Origin: Pelomonas sp. Root1217
Lineage (GTDB): Bacteria > Pseudomonadota > Gammaproteobacteria > Burkholderiales > Burkholderiaceae_C
NCBI RefSeq assembly: GCF_001425705.1
Contig: NZ_LMDC01000001.1
Span: 1,061,072-1,125,071 of the forward strand
Direction: 5' to 3'
DNA length: 64,000 nucleotides
Positions 26,241-34,578 of this stretch are shown piece after piece. A program made the position numbers and the translations under genes. How positions within the stretch are numbered: the first letter of the stretch is position 1; each line of letters begins with the position of its first letter. A model generated the notes under the pieces. The model worked only from the letters and a program-made list of their open reading frames with translations. It did not search any database and was not told the DNA's origin.

Positions 26241-26860
26241 CAGTTCAGGTCTCCGGCCTGGGTGTCGGGGGTCAGCACCTGGCCGCGCTGCACGGCAACG
26301 CGGCGGCGCTCTTCCTGGATGATGGTTTCGGCAAAGCTCATCAGATCGTCGTGCACACGGGCCGTGGGCACCTGCACGAGCAGGTTGGCGAGCTCGTTGG
26401 TGCCGAGGCTGCCGAAGGGCCCGGTCAGCACGAGGTGGGGCATGCAGCCGGCGTTTTGCGCTGTCAGCAGGTCGGTCAGCGACGCGCCGACCATGTGGAT
26501 GGTGGCGAGCGCGACGTCGAAGCGCTCGCCGATCTGCTGGATGAGGCCGGGCAGCGGCTTGCGGCAGTCGCAGCCCTCCTCGGGCGTGTGCGGGCAGAAG
26601 AAGGCGGCGTCCAGGCGCCCGCCCTTTTCGGCCAGCAACTGGTTCAGGCGGATGTGCACGGCATTCAGCGAGGCCATGTCCAGCAGGCCGCGGCCAATGC
26701 CGGCCTGGTTGGTCGCCAGCACCGTATGCCAGCCGGCATGATTGAGGCGCGCGACGGCCTCCAGCGCCCCCGGCAACGGGTCGAGCTCCTCCGGCGCCTT
26801 GACGTGGTCGTCGCGGTAGCGGTTGATCGTGCCGTCCCGCCCAAGGATGACGAGCTTCAT
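26240..26860 (-). CDS. GmhB-like HAD protein, predicted catalytically dead
   Basis: A 206-residue protein with the full D,D-heptose 1,7-bisphosphate phosphatase layout: zinc loop CPHTPEEGCDCRKP, motif II ATNQAGIGRG and motif III Lys in CRKP. However motif I reads LGRDGTIN instead of LDRDGxIN, so the nucleophilic Asp is Gly (codon GGG), and motif IV reads VGASLTD instead of VGDSLxD, so the magnesium-binding Asp is Ala (GCG). Each change needs two base substitutions, so simple sequencing error is unlikely. Normal GmhB serves LPS core heptose synthesis. The start is taken at MKLVIL; frames from 26899 or 26884 are possible. Confidence 0.8.
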   Translation of the reverse strand: MKLVILGRDGTINRYRDDHVKAPEELDPLPGALEAVARLNHAGWHTVLATNQAGIGRGLLDMASLNAVHIRLNQLLAEKGGRLDAAFFCPHTPEEGCDCRKPLPGLIQQIGERFDVALATIHMVGASLTDLLTAQNAGCMPHLVLTGPFGSLGTNELANLLVQVPTARVHDDLMSFAETIIQEERRRVAVQRGQVLTPDTQAGDLN

Positions 26861-26891
26861 GCCGTGGGCGTGGTCGGCGCGCATGGAGGCT

Positions 26892-29021
26892 TTAGGCAAG
26901 GCGCGACAGGTCGGCGACCCGGTTCATGGCGGTATGCAGGCGGCCGAGCAGCGCCAGCCGATTGGCGCGGAGCAGCGGGTCCTCGGCATTGACCATCACG
27001 TCGTCGAAGAAGGCGTCGACCGGTCCCTTGAGCGCAGCCAGGGCCTTCAGCGAGCCGGTGTAGTCATGCTGCTCGAACAGCAGGTCAGCGGCGGGCTGGA
27101 CTTCAGCAATCGCCGCGGCCAGGGCCTGCTCGGCGGCTTCCTTCAGCAGTTCGGACTTGACCTCGGTTGGCACCTCGCCCTCGACCTTCTTCAGGATGTT
27201 GCTGACGCGCTTGTTGGCGGCAGCCAGCGACGCGGCCTCGGGAAGCAGAGCGAAGGCGCGCACTGCTTCAAGGCGGCGCGGCACGTCGCCAAGCCGAGTG
27301 GGGTTCAGTGCCAGCACCGCATCCACCTCCTGGGCGCTGTAACCCTGGTCACGCAGCGACACAGACAGGCGATCAGCGAAGAAGCTCAGCAGCGGTTCAC
27401 GTGGGTTCTCGATGAGCTCGCCGAAGGCCGGCACGGCCGCGTCGATCAGCGCGGGCAGGTCCAGCGGCAGGTTCTTCTCGACCAGGATGCGGATGACGCC
27501 CAGCGCATGGCGGCGCAGCGCGAACGGGTCCTTGTCGCCGGTTGGCAGCTGGCCGATGCCGAACAGGCCCACCAGCGTCTCCAGCTTGTCGGCCAGGGCC
27601 ACGACGGTGCCGGTGTGGTTGCGCGGCAGCGCGTCGCCGGCGAAGCGGGGCTTGTAGTGGTCCTCGATGGCGATGGCCACGCCGTCGCGCAGGCCTTCGT
27701 GGCGAGCGTAGTAGCCGCCCATGATGCCCTGCAGCTCCGGGAACTCGCCGACCATGTCGGTCAGCAAATCACACTTGGCGAGCTGGCTGGCCTGCTGGAC
27801 CTTGCTGTCCAGCACCTTGAACTCGTCGTCGGCGTCGACCGTGTAGGGCAGGGTCGCCATGCTCAGTTGGTTGACGATGGCGTGGGCGATCTGCCTGACG
27901 CGCTCGGCGCGCTCACCCTGGCTGCCCAGCTTGCCGTGGTACACGACCTTGGCGAGGCCCGGCAGGCGGTCTTCGAGCTTTTTCTTGCGGTCCTGGTCGA
28001 AGAAGAACTTGGCGTCGGCCAGGCGCGGGCGCACGACGCGCTCGTTGCCCTGCGTGACGGCGCTGGCGTCGGCGGGCGCGATGTTGCTGACAACCAGGAA
28101 GTGGCGCGTCAGCTTGCCCTGCGAGTCCAGCAGCGGGAAGTACTTCTGGTTGGCCTTCATCGTCAGGATGAGGCACTCCTGCGGCACGGCCAGGAACTCG
28201 GCCTCGAACGCACAGGTCAGCACATTGGGGCGCTCGACCAGGGCGGTGACTTCGTCGAGCAGGGCCGCGTCATCGATGGGCGTGAGGCTCAGCGCGTCGG
28301 CAGCGCCCTTGAGTTGGCGCGAGATCTCGGCGCGGCGCTCGGCAAAGCTGGCGATGACGGCGCCCTGGTCGCGCAGTTGAGCGGCGTAGCTGTCGGCCGA
28401 TTCGATGCTGACCGTGGGCTGGGTGGCTTCAAAGCGATGGCCGCTGGTCATGCGGCTGGCAGTCAGGCCCAGGGCCTGGACGGGCACGATCTCGTTGCCG
28501 TGCAGCGCCACCAGGCCATGGGCCGGCCGCACGAACTTCACGTCGGTCCAGCCGTCTCCCAACTGGTAGCTCATGACCTTGGGAATGGGCAGCTTGGCCA
28601 GCGTCTCGTCGAGCGCCTTCTGCAGCCCTTGGGCGAGCGTGGCGCCAGCCTGCATGCTGTCCCAGAACAACGCCTCGGCCTTGCCGTCGGGCAAGCGCTT
28701 GAGCTGCGGCACGACCTCTGGGCCAGCGCCGATGGAGGCCAGCTTCTTCAGCAGCGCGGGCGTGGCCTGGCCGTCGGCAGTCAGGGCCACGGCGACTGGC
28801 ATCAGCTTCTGCTGCACCGCTTTGTCGGCAGCCTTCGGCAGGACGCCGGTGACATGCACGCCCAGGCGACGGGGCGATGCGAAGGACGTGACGGCGGCGT
28901 CCGCGGCCGCCAGGCCCTGGGCCTTGAGGCTGTCGGCCAGCACGCTGGCGAAGGACTCGCCGAGCTTCTTCAGCGCCTTCGGCGGCAGCTCTTCGACAAA
29001 CAGTTCAACGAGCAGATTCAT
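26892..29021 (-). CDS. glyS: Glycine--tRNA ligase beta subunit
   Basis: A 709-residue protein, normal length for GlyS. It starts [24 protein letters not shown] and contains the family blocks KFVRPAHGLVALH, SGHRFE, LTMKANQKYFPLLD and DRKKKLEDRLPGLAKVVYHGKLG, with an anticodon/DALR-like C-terminus (PVDAFFDDVMVNAED). With GlyQ it charges tRNA-Gly as an alpha2beta2 enzyme. Its ATG shares one base with the glyQ stop (TGATG). Confidence 0.97.
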   Translation of the reverse strand: MNLLVELFVEELPPKALKKLGESFASVLADSLKAQGLAAADAAVTSFASPRRLGVHVTGVLPKAADKAVQQKLMPVAVALTADGQATPALLKKLASIGAGPEVVPQLKRLPDGKAEALFWDSMQAGATLAQGLQKALDETLAKLPIPKVMSYQLGDGWTDVKFVRPAHGLVALHGNEIVPVQALGLTASRMTSGHRFEATQPTVSIESADSYAAQLRDQGAVIASFAERRAEISRQLKGAADALSLTPIDDAALLDEVTALVERPNVLTCAFEAEFLAVPQECLILTMKANQKYFPLLDSQGKLTRHFLVVSNIAPADASAVTQGNERVVRPRLADAKFFFDQDRKKKLEDRLPGLAKVVYHGKLGSQGERAERVRQIAHAIVNQLSMATLPYTVDADDEFKVLDSKVQQASQLAKCDLLTDMVGEFPELQGIMGGYYARHEGLRDGVAIAIEDHYKPRFAGDALPRNHTGTVVALADKLETLVGLFGIGQLPTGDKDPFALRRHALGVIRILVEKNLPLDLPALIDAAVPAFGELIENPREPLLSFFADRLSVSLRDQGYSAQEVDAVLALNPTRLGDVPRRLEAVRAFALLPEAASLAAANKRVSNILKKVEGEVPTEVKSELLKEAAEQALAAAIAEVQPAADLLFEQHDYTGSLKALAALKGPVDAFFDDVMVNAEDPLLRANRLALLGRLHTAMNRVADLSRLA

Positions 29022-29953
29022 CAAGCGGCCGCCTTCTTGCTGTTCTTCAGTTCGATCTGCGCGATCACGTCGTCCGCCCAGGCCTTGGGTGCCATCGGGA
29101 AGCCCAGACGCGCCCGGCTGTCCAGGTAGCTCTGCGCGACTGCACGGGCCAGGTTGCGGATGCGGCCGATGTAGGCGGCGCGTTCGGTCACGCTGATGGC
29201 GCCACGCGCGTCCAGCAGGTTGAAGCTGTGGGCGGCCTTCAGCAACTGCTCGTAGGCGGGCAGGGCGAGCTTCTCGACCATCAGCTCCTGGCTCTTCCTT
29301 TCATGCGCGGCAAAGGCCGACAGCAGGAAGTCCACGTCGCTGTGCTCGAAGTTGTAGGTCGACTGCTCCACCTCGTTCTGGTGGAACACGTCGCCATAAG
29401 TCAGGCCGTCCGTGTAGACCAGGTCGTAGACCGATTCCTTGCCCTGCAGATACATGGCCAGGCGCTCCAGGCCATAGGTGATCTCGCCGGTGATGGGCTT
29501 GCAGTCGATGCCGCCAACCTGCTGGAAGTAGGTGAACTGCGTGACCTCCATGCCGTTCAACCAGACCTCCCAACCCAGGCCCCAGCAGCCGAGCGTCGGG
29601 TTCTCCCAGTCGTCCTCGACGAAGCGCACGTCGTTCTTCTTCAGGTCGAAACCGAGCGCCTCCAGCGAGCCGAGATACAGCTCCAGGATGTTGGCCGGCG
29701 CGGGCTTGAGCACGACCTGGTACTGGTAGTAATGCTGCAGCCGATTTGGGTTGTCGCCATAGCGGCCGTCCTTGGGGCGGCGGCTGGGCTGCACATACCC
29801 GGCCTTCCAGGGTTCGGGGCCAAGGGCGCGCAGGAAGGTGGCGGTGTGGCTGGTGCCGGCGCCAACTTCCATGTCGTAGGGCTGGAGCAGGGCGCAGCCT
29901 TGCTTGGACCAATAGTCCTGCAAGGTCAGGATGATTTGCTGGAAGGTCAGCAT
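29021..29953 (-). CDS. glyQ: Glycine--tRNA ligase alpha subunit
   Basis: A 310-residue class II synthetase subunit. It begins [48 protein letters not shown] and contains [17 protein letters not shown], the highly conserved catalytic core of GlyQ. It binds glycine and ATP; GlyS supplies tRNA recognition. Translationally coupled to glyS and downstream of lnt in the same operon. Confidence 0.97.
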   Translation of the reverse strand: MLTFQQIILTLQDYWSKQGCALLQPYDMEVGAGTSHTATFLRALGPEPWKAGYVQPSRRPKDGRYGDNPNRLQHYYQYQVVLKPAPANILELYLGSLEALGFDLKKNDVRFVEDDWENPTLGCWGLGWEVWLNGMEVTQFTYFQQVGGIDCKPITGEITYGLERLAMYLQGKESVYDLVYTDGLTYGDVFHQNEVEQSTYNFEHSDVDFLLSAFAAHERKSQELMVEKLALPAYEQLLKAAHSFNLLDARGAISVTERAAYIGRIRNLARAVAQSYLDSRARLGFPMAPKAWADDVIAQIELKNSKKAAA

Positions 29954-29982
29954 GAGGCAAGGGGGAGAGGGGGTGGCCGATT

Positions 29983-31425
29983 CTATGAGGCCGCCCTGCG
30001 CAGGCCCGCGAGGGCCAACAGGGACAAAAGCCAGAGCGGCCAGAGGCCTAGCGCCGCCAGCCAGCGGGCATAGGGCGTGGAGCCGCTGCGACCGTCAACT
30101 TCGACCTCCAGCACGCCGCGCTGCAAGGCGGGCAGCCGGGCGGTGATGCGGCCATGGTGGTCGACGAGGGCGGTCGCGCCTGTGTTGGTGGAGCGCGCAA
30201 CCGGCCGCTGGAACTCGAGGGCGCGCATCTGCGAGAACTGCAGGTGCTGGTCCTGGATCATGACGGTGCCGAACCAGGCCAGGTTGCTGACGTTGACGAA
30301 GGCGGTCGCCGCGTCGGGCCCGACGGCGCTCTGCACGAAGTCCTCGCCGAACAGATCCTCGTAGCAGATCAGCGGCCGCAGCCTCTGGCCGGCGACGGCC
30401 CAGGGGCGCTGGTGGTCGCCGCGGGCCTGGTCGTCCAGCGGGATGTTCATGGCATGCACGAACCAGCCAAAGCCCGGCGGGATGAACTCGCCGAAAGGCA
30501 GCAGATGGCGCTTGCCGTAGTGGTAGTCGCTGCCCAGGGCGACGACGGAATTGACGAAGCCCTCGTCGGCATTGCCGAGGAAGGCGCCGAGCAGTGCGGG
30601 GCGTTCGGGGCGGGCCAGGCGCACGAGGGTGGCGCGGTCCAGCTCGGCCAGCGGCAGCGGCACGACGGACTCGGGCGTGATGACGACCTGGCCGCGCGCC
30701 GACTCGATGAGCCGGGCCAGCAACTCCAGGTTGGCGGCGAAGCGGGCCGGGTCGAACTTCTGGTCCTGCGGAATGCTGGGCTGCACCAGGGAAAGGGCCA
30801 GGCGGCCGCTCGAGGTCGTGAAGTCCTGCGGCAGCAGCAAGCCCGCCAGCGGGATCAGCAGTGCAGGAGCGGCCCAGGCAACGGCACCGCGTTTCAGCCA
30901 CACGAGGCCGGCGGCCGCCAGCGCCGCCAGCGCCGAGATGCCGTAGACCCCCACCCAGGGCGCCCAGCCCGCCAGCGGGCCGACGGTGTGGGCATAGCCC
31001 GCAGCGATCCAGGGGAAGCCGCTGAGCCAGGTCGCCCGCGCCAGTTCGGCCAGCAGCCAGGCCGGCACCAGCGCAAGCAGCCGCCAGCGGCCCGGCGCGA
31101 TCCAGCGAGCGGTCAGGCCCAGGGCCAGCGCATAGAAGCCGCTGAGAAAGGCCGCCAGCAGTGCCACCGCCAGCGCGGCGAGCAGCCAGGGGATGCCGCC
31201 GAACTGGTGCATGCTGATGTGCAGCCACCACAGGCCCGAGGCCAGCCAGCCGAAGCCGAACAGCGCGCCGACCAGGGCCGTCGACCTGGGCGTGGCCTGC
31301 TCGACGGTGCTGAACAGCAGCGCCAGCGCGATGAGCTGCAAATACCAGGCGCCGGTGGGCGCAAATGACGCCGTGTGCAGCAGGCCTGCGACCAGGGCGA
31401 CAGCCGCAGCCCTCGCGCGGTTCAC
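29983..31425 (-). CDS. lnt: Apolipoprotein N-acyltransferase
   Basis: A 480-residue inner-membrane protein with about six N-terminal membrane segments and a nitrilase-like periplasmic domain. The catalytic triad is visible: Glu in TPESVVPLP, Lys in [13 protein letters not shown] and Cys in [12 protein letters not shown]. It adds the third acyl chain to lipoproteins, the last step of their maturation. The start is GTG and overlaps the corC stop (GTGA). The corC-lnt pair is conserved in proteobacteria. Confidence 0.96.
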   Translation of the reverse strand: MNRARAAAVALVAGLLHTASFAPTGAWYLQLIALALLFSTVEQATPRSTALVGALFGFGWLASGLWWLHISMHQFGGIPWLLAALAVALLAAFLSGFYALALGLTARWIAPGRWRLLALVPAWLLAELARATWLSGFPWIAAGYAHTVGPLAGWAPWVGVYGISALAALAAAGLVWLKRGAVAWAAPALLIPLAGLLLPQDFTTSSGRLALSLVQPSIPQDQKFDPARFAANLELLARLIESARGQVVITPESVVPLPLAELDRATLVRLARPERPALLGAFLGNADEGFVNSVVALGSDYHYGKRHLLPFGEFIPPGFGWFVHAMNIPLDDQARGDHQRPWAVAGQRLRPLICYEDLFGEDFVQSAVGPDAATAFVNVSNLAWFGTVMIQDQHLQFSQMRALEFQRPVARSTNTGATALVDHHGRITARLPALQRGVLEVEVDGRSGSTPYARWLAALGLWPLWLLSLLALAGLRRAAS

Positions 31426-32303
31426 GCCTGGGTCTCGTCTTCGGGCGCGCGCGTGACCTTGAACCAGCGCACCGCGCCGCCGCGGGTCAGCATGACAGCA
31501 AAGTTCAGGCCGCCGACCTGCACGACTTCGCCGCGGCGCGGCACGCGGCCGTGCTCATGGGCGATGAGGCCGCCGATGGTGTCGAAGTCGTTGTCCGGCA
31601 GGGCCAGGTTGAAACTGCCGTTGACGGCCGCGATGGTCGCGTCGCCGGCGATGCGCTGGCTGCCGTCGGCCAACGTGTAGATGCCGGACTCGCCGTCCTT
31701 GTCATCGAACTCGTCCTCGATCTCGCCGACGATTTCCTCCAGCACATCCTCGATGGTGATGAGGCCGGCGGTGTTGCCGAACTCGTCGATGACGATGGCC
31801 AGGTGGTTGCGGTTGGAACGGAAGTCGCGCAGCAGCTCGTTCAGGCCCTTGCTTTCAGGCACGAAGACGGGGGGGCGCAGCAGCGCACGCAGGTTCAATT
31901 CGGGCGCGCGCTGCATCTTCAGCAAGTCCTTGGCAAGCAGGATGCCCATGATGTTGTCGCGGCTGCCCTCGAAGACCGGGAAGCGCGAATGGCCGGTGTC
32001 GATGACCAGACCGAGCAGCTCGTCATAGGGCGCGTCGATGTCCAGCAGGTCCATGCGCGGTGCGGCCACCATGGCGTCGCCGGCGGACAGCTCGGCCATG
32101 CGCAGCACGCCTTCCAGCATCTGGCGCGACTCGGGCTCGATCAGCTCGCGCTGCTCGGCGTCGGCCAGGGTATCGATCAGTTCGCTCTTGGAGTCGGGGC
32201 CGGGGTGCAGGAACTCCAGCATGCGCTCCAGCAGGCCACGGGCCTCGGGCGGGTGTTTGGCGGCCCCGCGAACTGGGGGCCTGCCTGAATGCGGTTCGCT
32301 CAA
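31422..32303 (-). CDS. corC: CorC/TlyC-type CBS-domain protein
   Basis: A 293-residue cytoplasmic protein with two CBS domains (MVAAPRMDLLDIDAPYDELLGLVIDTGHSRFPVFEG and later HLAIVIDEFGNTAGLITIEDVLEEIVGEI) and a C-terminal CorC/HlyC domain (GLIAHEHGRVPRRGEVVQVGGLNFAVM). It is linked to magnesium or cobalt efflux. The start is a TTG at 32303, supported by the family-like N-terminus SEPHSGRP; no in-frame ATG lies nearby. First gene of the operon running to 24625. Confidence 0.9.
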   Translation of the reverse strand: MSEPHSGRPPVRGAAKHPPEARGLLERMLEFLHPGPDSKSELIDTLADAEQRELIEPESRQMLEGVLRMAELSAGDAMVAAPRMDLLDIDAPYDELLGLVIDTGHSRFPVFEGSRDNIMGILLAKDLLKMQRAPELNLRALLRPPVFVPESKGLNELLRDFRSNRNHLAIVIDEFGNTAGLITIEDVLEEIVGEIEDEFDDKDGESGIYTLADGSQRIAGDATIAAVNGSFNLALPDNDFDTIGGLIAHEHGRVPRRGEVVQVGGLNFAVMLTRGGAVRWFKVTRAPEDETQA

Positions 32304-32417
32304 GGGGAGCTGTCAGGGTATTGCGGAAGGGACAGAATAGCCGATTGATTTGACAAAACCTTGTGCTGGGCCTCCCAGCCCCCATATCTGCCGCCTTCGA
32401 CGAAAACGGTTCCCATC

Positions 32418-32513
32418 ATGTCCAAGCCCCAAGGCCTCATTCCCGCCACCATCCTGACCGGTTTTAGTTGCGGCCGTGCCGCCATGGGCGGCACTTCACG
32501 TCAGCTGCGCTGA
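32418..32513 (+). pseudogene. 5' remnant of a second cobW-like gene (or 31-residue leader ORF)
   Basis: An ATG opens a 31-codon frame whose first 16 residues (MSKPQGLIPATILTGF) match the start of the intact GTPase gene 58 bases further on (MSQGLIPATILTGF). Apart from a 6-base length difference the DNA differs only at silent third positions (CTC/CTT, CTG/CTT, ACC/ACG, GGT/GGC). The match stops just before the Walker A loop and unrelated sequence follows to a TGA. This looks like the stub of a diverged tandem paralogue; it could still act as a leader peptide. Confidence 0.7.
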
Positions 32514-32570
32514 CATGAGCCTCCACTGAAGCCCTCACTTCAACCCATTCCACGCCAATCGAGAGTCGTT

Positions 32571-33617
32571 ATGTCCCAAGGCCTTATTCCCGCCACCATC
32601 CTTACGGGCTTTCTCGGTGCCGGCAAAACCACGCTGCTCAAGCGGGTGCTGACCGAGGCCCATGGCCAGAAGATCGCCGTCATCGAGAACGAGTTCGGCG
32701 AAGAGAACATCGACAACGACATCCTGGTGTCCGACACCAACGAGCAGATCATCCAGATGAACAACGGCTGCGTCTGCTGCACCATCCGCGAGGACCTGCG
32801 TACGACCCTGTCCGATCTGGCCGCCAAGCGCCGCAAGGGCGAGCTGGACTTCGAGCGCGTCGTCATCGAGACCACCGGCCTGGCCGACCCCGGCCCCGTC
32901 GCCCAGACCTTTTTCATGGACGACGAGATCGCCGAGAGCTATCTGCTGGACTCGGTGCTGACGCTGGTGGATGCCAAGCACGCCGAGGAGCAGCTCAACA
33001 GCCGCCAGGAAGCGCGCATGCAGGTGGGTTTTGCCGACCAGATCTTCATCAGCAAGGCCGATCTGGTCGAGCCGGCGGCCGTCGAGGCCTTGATGCACCG
33101 CATCAAGCACATGAACCCGCGGGCACCCATCCAGACCGCCCATTTCGGCGAGGTGGCCCTGGCCAAGGTGTTCGACCTGCGCGGTTTCAATCTGAACGCC
33201 AAGCTGGAGATCGACCCGGATTTCCTCAAAGCGGACGCTCACGACCACGGCCATCATCACCATGATCACGATCATGAACATGGCGAGCATTGCGACCATC
33301 CCCACCACCATGCCCATGATGACGACGTGAAAAGCTTCGTCTTTCGTGCCGACAAGCCTTTCAACCCGGCCAAGCTGGAGGACTTCCTGGGCGCCATCGT
33401 GCAGGTTTACGGTCCCAAGATGCTCAGATACAAGGGTGTCCTACACATGAAAGGCACGGACAAGAAGGTCATCTTCCAGGGCGTTCATCAGATGATGGGC
33501 TCCGATCTCGGCCCGAAGTGGATGCCGGGAGAGAAAAAGCAGAGCAAGATGGTGTTCATTGGTATCGACCTGCCAAAAGAGGTACTGATGCAAGGCTTGG
33601 AAGGCTGCTTGGCGTGA
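32571..33617 (+). CDS. CobW/YeiR-type metal-chaperone GTPase
   Basis: A 348-residue G3E-family GTPase. Walker A GFLGAGKTT is at about 13-21, the metal-binding GCVCC at about 66-70, a second GTPase motif at ETTGLADP, and the C-terminal CobW domain ends the protein. Between them lies a long His/Asp loop (about 223-250, HHHHDHDHEHGEHCDHPHHH), typical of zinc-handling members such as ZNG1/ZigA. It likely hands zinc or cobalt to client enzymes. Preceded by the stub of a second copy and followed by dksA. Confidence 0.92.
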   Translation: MSQGLIPATILTGFLGAGKTTLLKRVLTEAHGQKIAVIENEFGEENIDNDILVSDTNEQIIQMNNGCVCCTIREDLRTTLSDLAAKRRKGELDFERVVIETTGLADPGPVAQTFFMDDEIAESYLLDSVLTLVDAKHAEEQLNSRQEARMQVGFADQIFISKADLVEPAAVEALMHRIKHMNPRAPIQTAHFGEVALAKVFDLRGFNLNAKLEIDPDFLKADAHDHGHHHHDHDHEHGEHCDHPHHHAHDDDVKSFVFRADKPFNPAKLEDFLGAIVQVYGPKMLRYKGVLHMKGTDKKVIFQGVHQMMGSDLGPKWMPGEKKQSKMVFIGIDLPKEVLMQGLEGCLA

Positions 33618-33628
33618 TGTTTTTTTGC

Positions 33629-33652
33629 CCCGGGAGCACCGTTTCCCGGGGG
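33629..33652 (+). terminator. Hairpin after the cobW-like gene
   Basis: CCCCGGGA, 8-base loop, TCCCGGGG. The T run (33621-33627) comes before, not after, the stem, so it is an imperfect terminator at best. Confidence 0.4.
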
Positions 33653-33677
33653 GTGAAGGCTGAAGATTCCCTGTGGC

Positions 33678-33683
33678 TACAAT
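33678..33683 (+). promoter_or_regulatory. Possible -10 element of the dksA promoter
   Basis: TACAAT in GTGGCTACAATCC lies about 90 bases before the dksA start. The -35 region (around TGAAGG, 33655) is weak. Offered as a likely but unproven promoter. Confidence 0.35.
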
Positions 33684-33774
33684 CCGCCGCGCTCAAAATT
33701 GGGCAGCCGGCTGAAAAGCAGTGGGATCAAGGTCTGACACCGCGCCGATGCAAGCCCTGAGCGAGGAGAAGACA

Positions 33775-34410
33775 GTGAGCAAGACCCCGGCCCCCAAAAC
33801 CGCCCCCAAGGGCGCCAAGAAGACTGACCCCGGCGCCGACGTCGCGATGCTCGAGGCGCCCGCGCCAGCCAACCGGTTCGCCGACCGGTTTGCTCCGCCC
33901 AAGCCGCCCGTGCGTGGCGCTGGCCATGTCGACGAGACGCCGCGCATTGCTGCCAAGGGTGATCCCAAGCTGGCCAACGCCTGGAAGACCAAATCGGGCG
34001 CCGAGCTGACGGACGCCGAGGTGCTGGCCATGCCGGACTCGGAGTACATGAACGCGAAGCAGATCGAGTTCTTCCGCGCCAAGCTGACCGAGCTGAAGGA
34101 CGGCGTGCTGTCCAACGCGGGCGAGACGACCGAGCATCTGCGCGAGGACACGACCATCGTTCCCGATCCGGCGGACCGCGCCACGATCGAGGAAGAGCAT
34201 GCGCTGGAGCTGCGCACCCGCGACCGCGAGCGCAAGCTGCTGAAGAAGATCGTGCAGTCCATCGCGCGCCTGGACACCGGCGAGTACGGCTACTGCGACG
34301 AGACCGGCGAGCCTATCGGCCTGGGCCGCCTCATCGCCCGCCCGACGGCCACGCTGTCGCTCGAAGCGCAGCAGCGCCGCGAGCTCAAGCAAAAAATGTT
34401 CGGGGACTGA
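33775..34410 (+). CDS. dksA: DksA-family RNA polymerase-binding regulator, Cys-poor type
   Basis: A 211-residue protein with an extended Lys/Pro/Ala N-terminus and the DksA coiled-coil (ADRATIEEEHALELRTRDRERKLLKKI) and finger region. In E. coli DksA four Cys bind zinc; here the same positions are Cys174, Thr177, Ser195 and Ala198 (CDETGEP...SLEA), so zinc is probably not needed. GTG 33775 has GAGGAG 6 bases before it; ATG 33748 would add nine residues. With ppGpp it adjusts stable RNA and biosynthetic promoters. The next-door metal-chaperone GTPase recalls zinc-limitation gene pairs. A repeat follows 5 bases after the stop. Confidence 0.9.
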   Translation: MSKTPAPKTAPKGAKKTDPGADVAMLEAPAPANRFADRFAPPKPPVRGAGHVDETPRIAAKGDPKLANAWKTKSGAELTDAEVLAMPDSEYMNAKQIEFFRAKLTELKDGVLSNAGETTEHLREDTTIVPDPADRATIEEEHALELRTRDRERKLLKKIVQSIARLDTGEYGYCDETGEPIGLGRLIARPTATLSLEAQQRRELKQKMFGD

Positions 34411-34415
34411 ATGGA

Positions 34416-34534
34416 GCCCCTCGTCCAAGGTGAACCTTGGCCGGTCCCCCGAGGGGACGGCGATGCTTGCGACGTTGAGCCGCAAGCACATCACCCGGAC
34501 GGGCAGGCTTGGGAGCGGCCCGGCGCTCGGCCCG
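34416..34534 (+). repeat. Dispersed structured repeat, copy C
   Basis: Begins GCCCCTCGTCCA 5 bases after the dksA TGA, in the same direction as the gene. It repeats copy A block for block (CCTTGGCCGGTCCCCCGAGG, GGCGATGCTTGC, CCGCAAGCACATC, GGGAGCGGCCCGGCGCTCGG) with scattered changes, several of which keep the stems. Confidence 0.8.
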
Positions 34535-34578
34535 TGGGTCGCTGACACCCGTTCGTTTCCACGAGGCATAGTCCAGAC

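Noticed and set aside
26823-29129. A 768-codon open frame on the plus strand
   Set aside because: It runs antisense through glyS, a certain gene. Such long antisense frames are common at this GC content, and its translation is low-complexity Gln/His/Gly-rich sequence with no domain.
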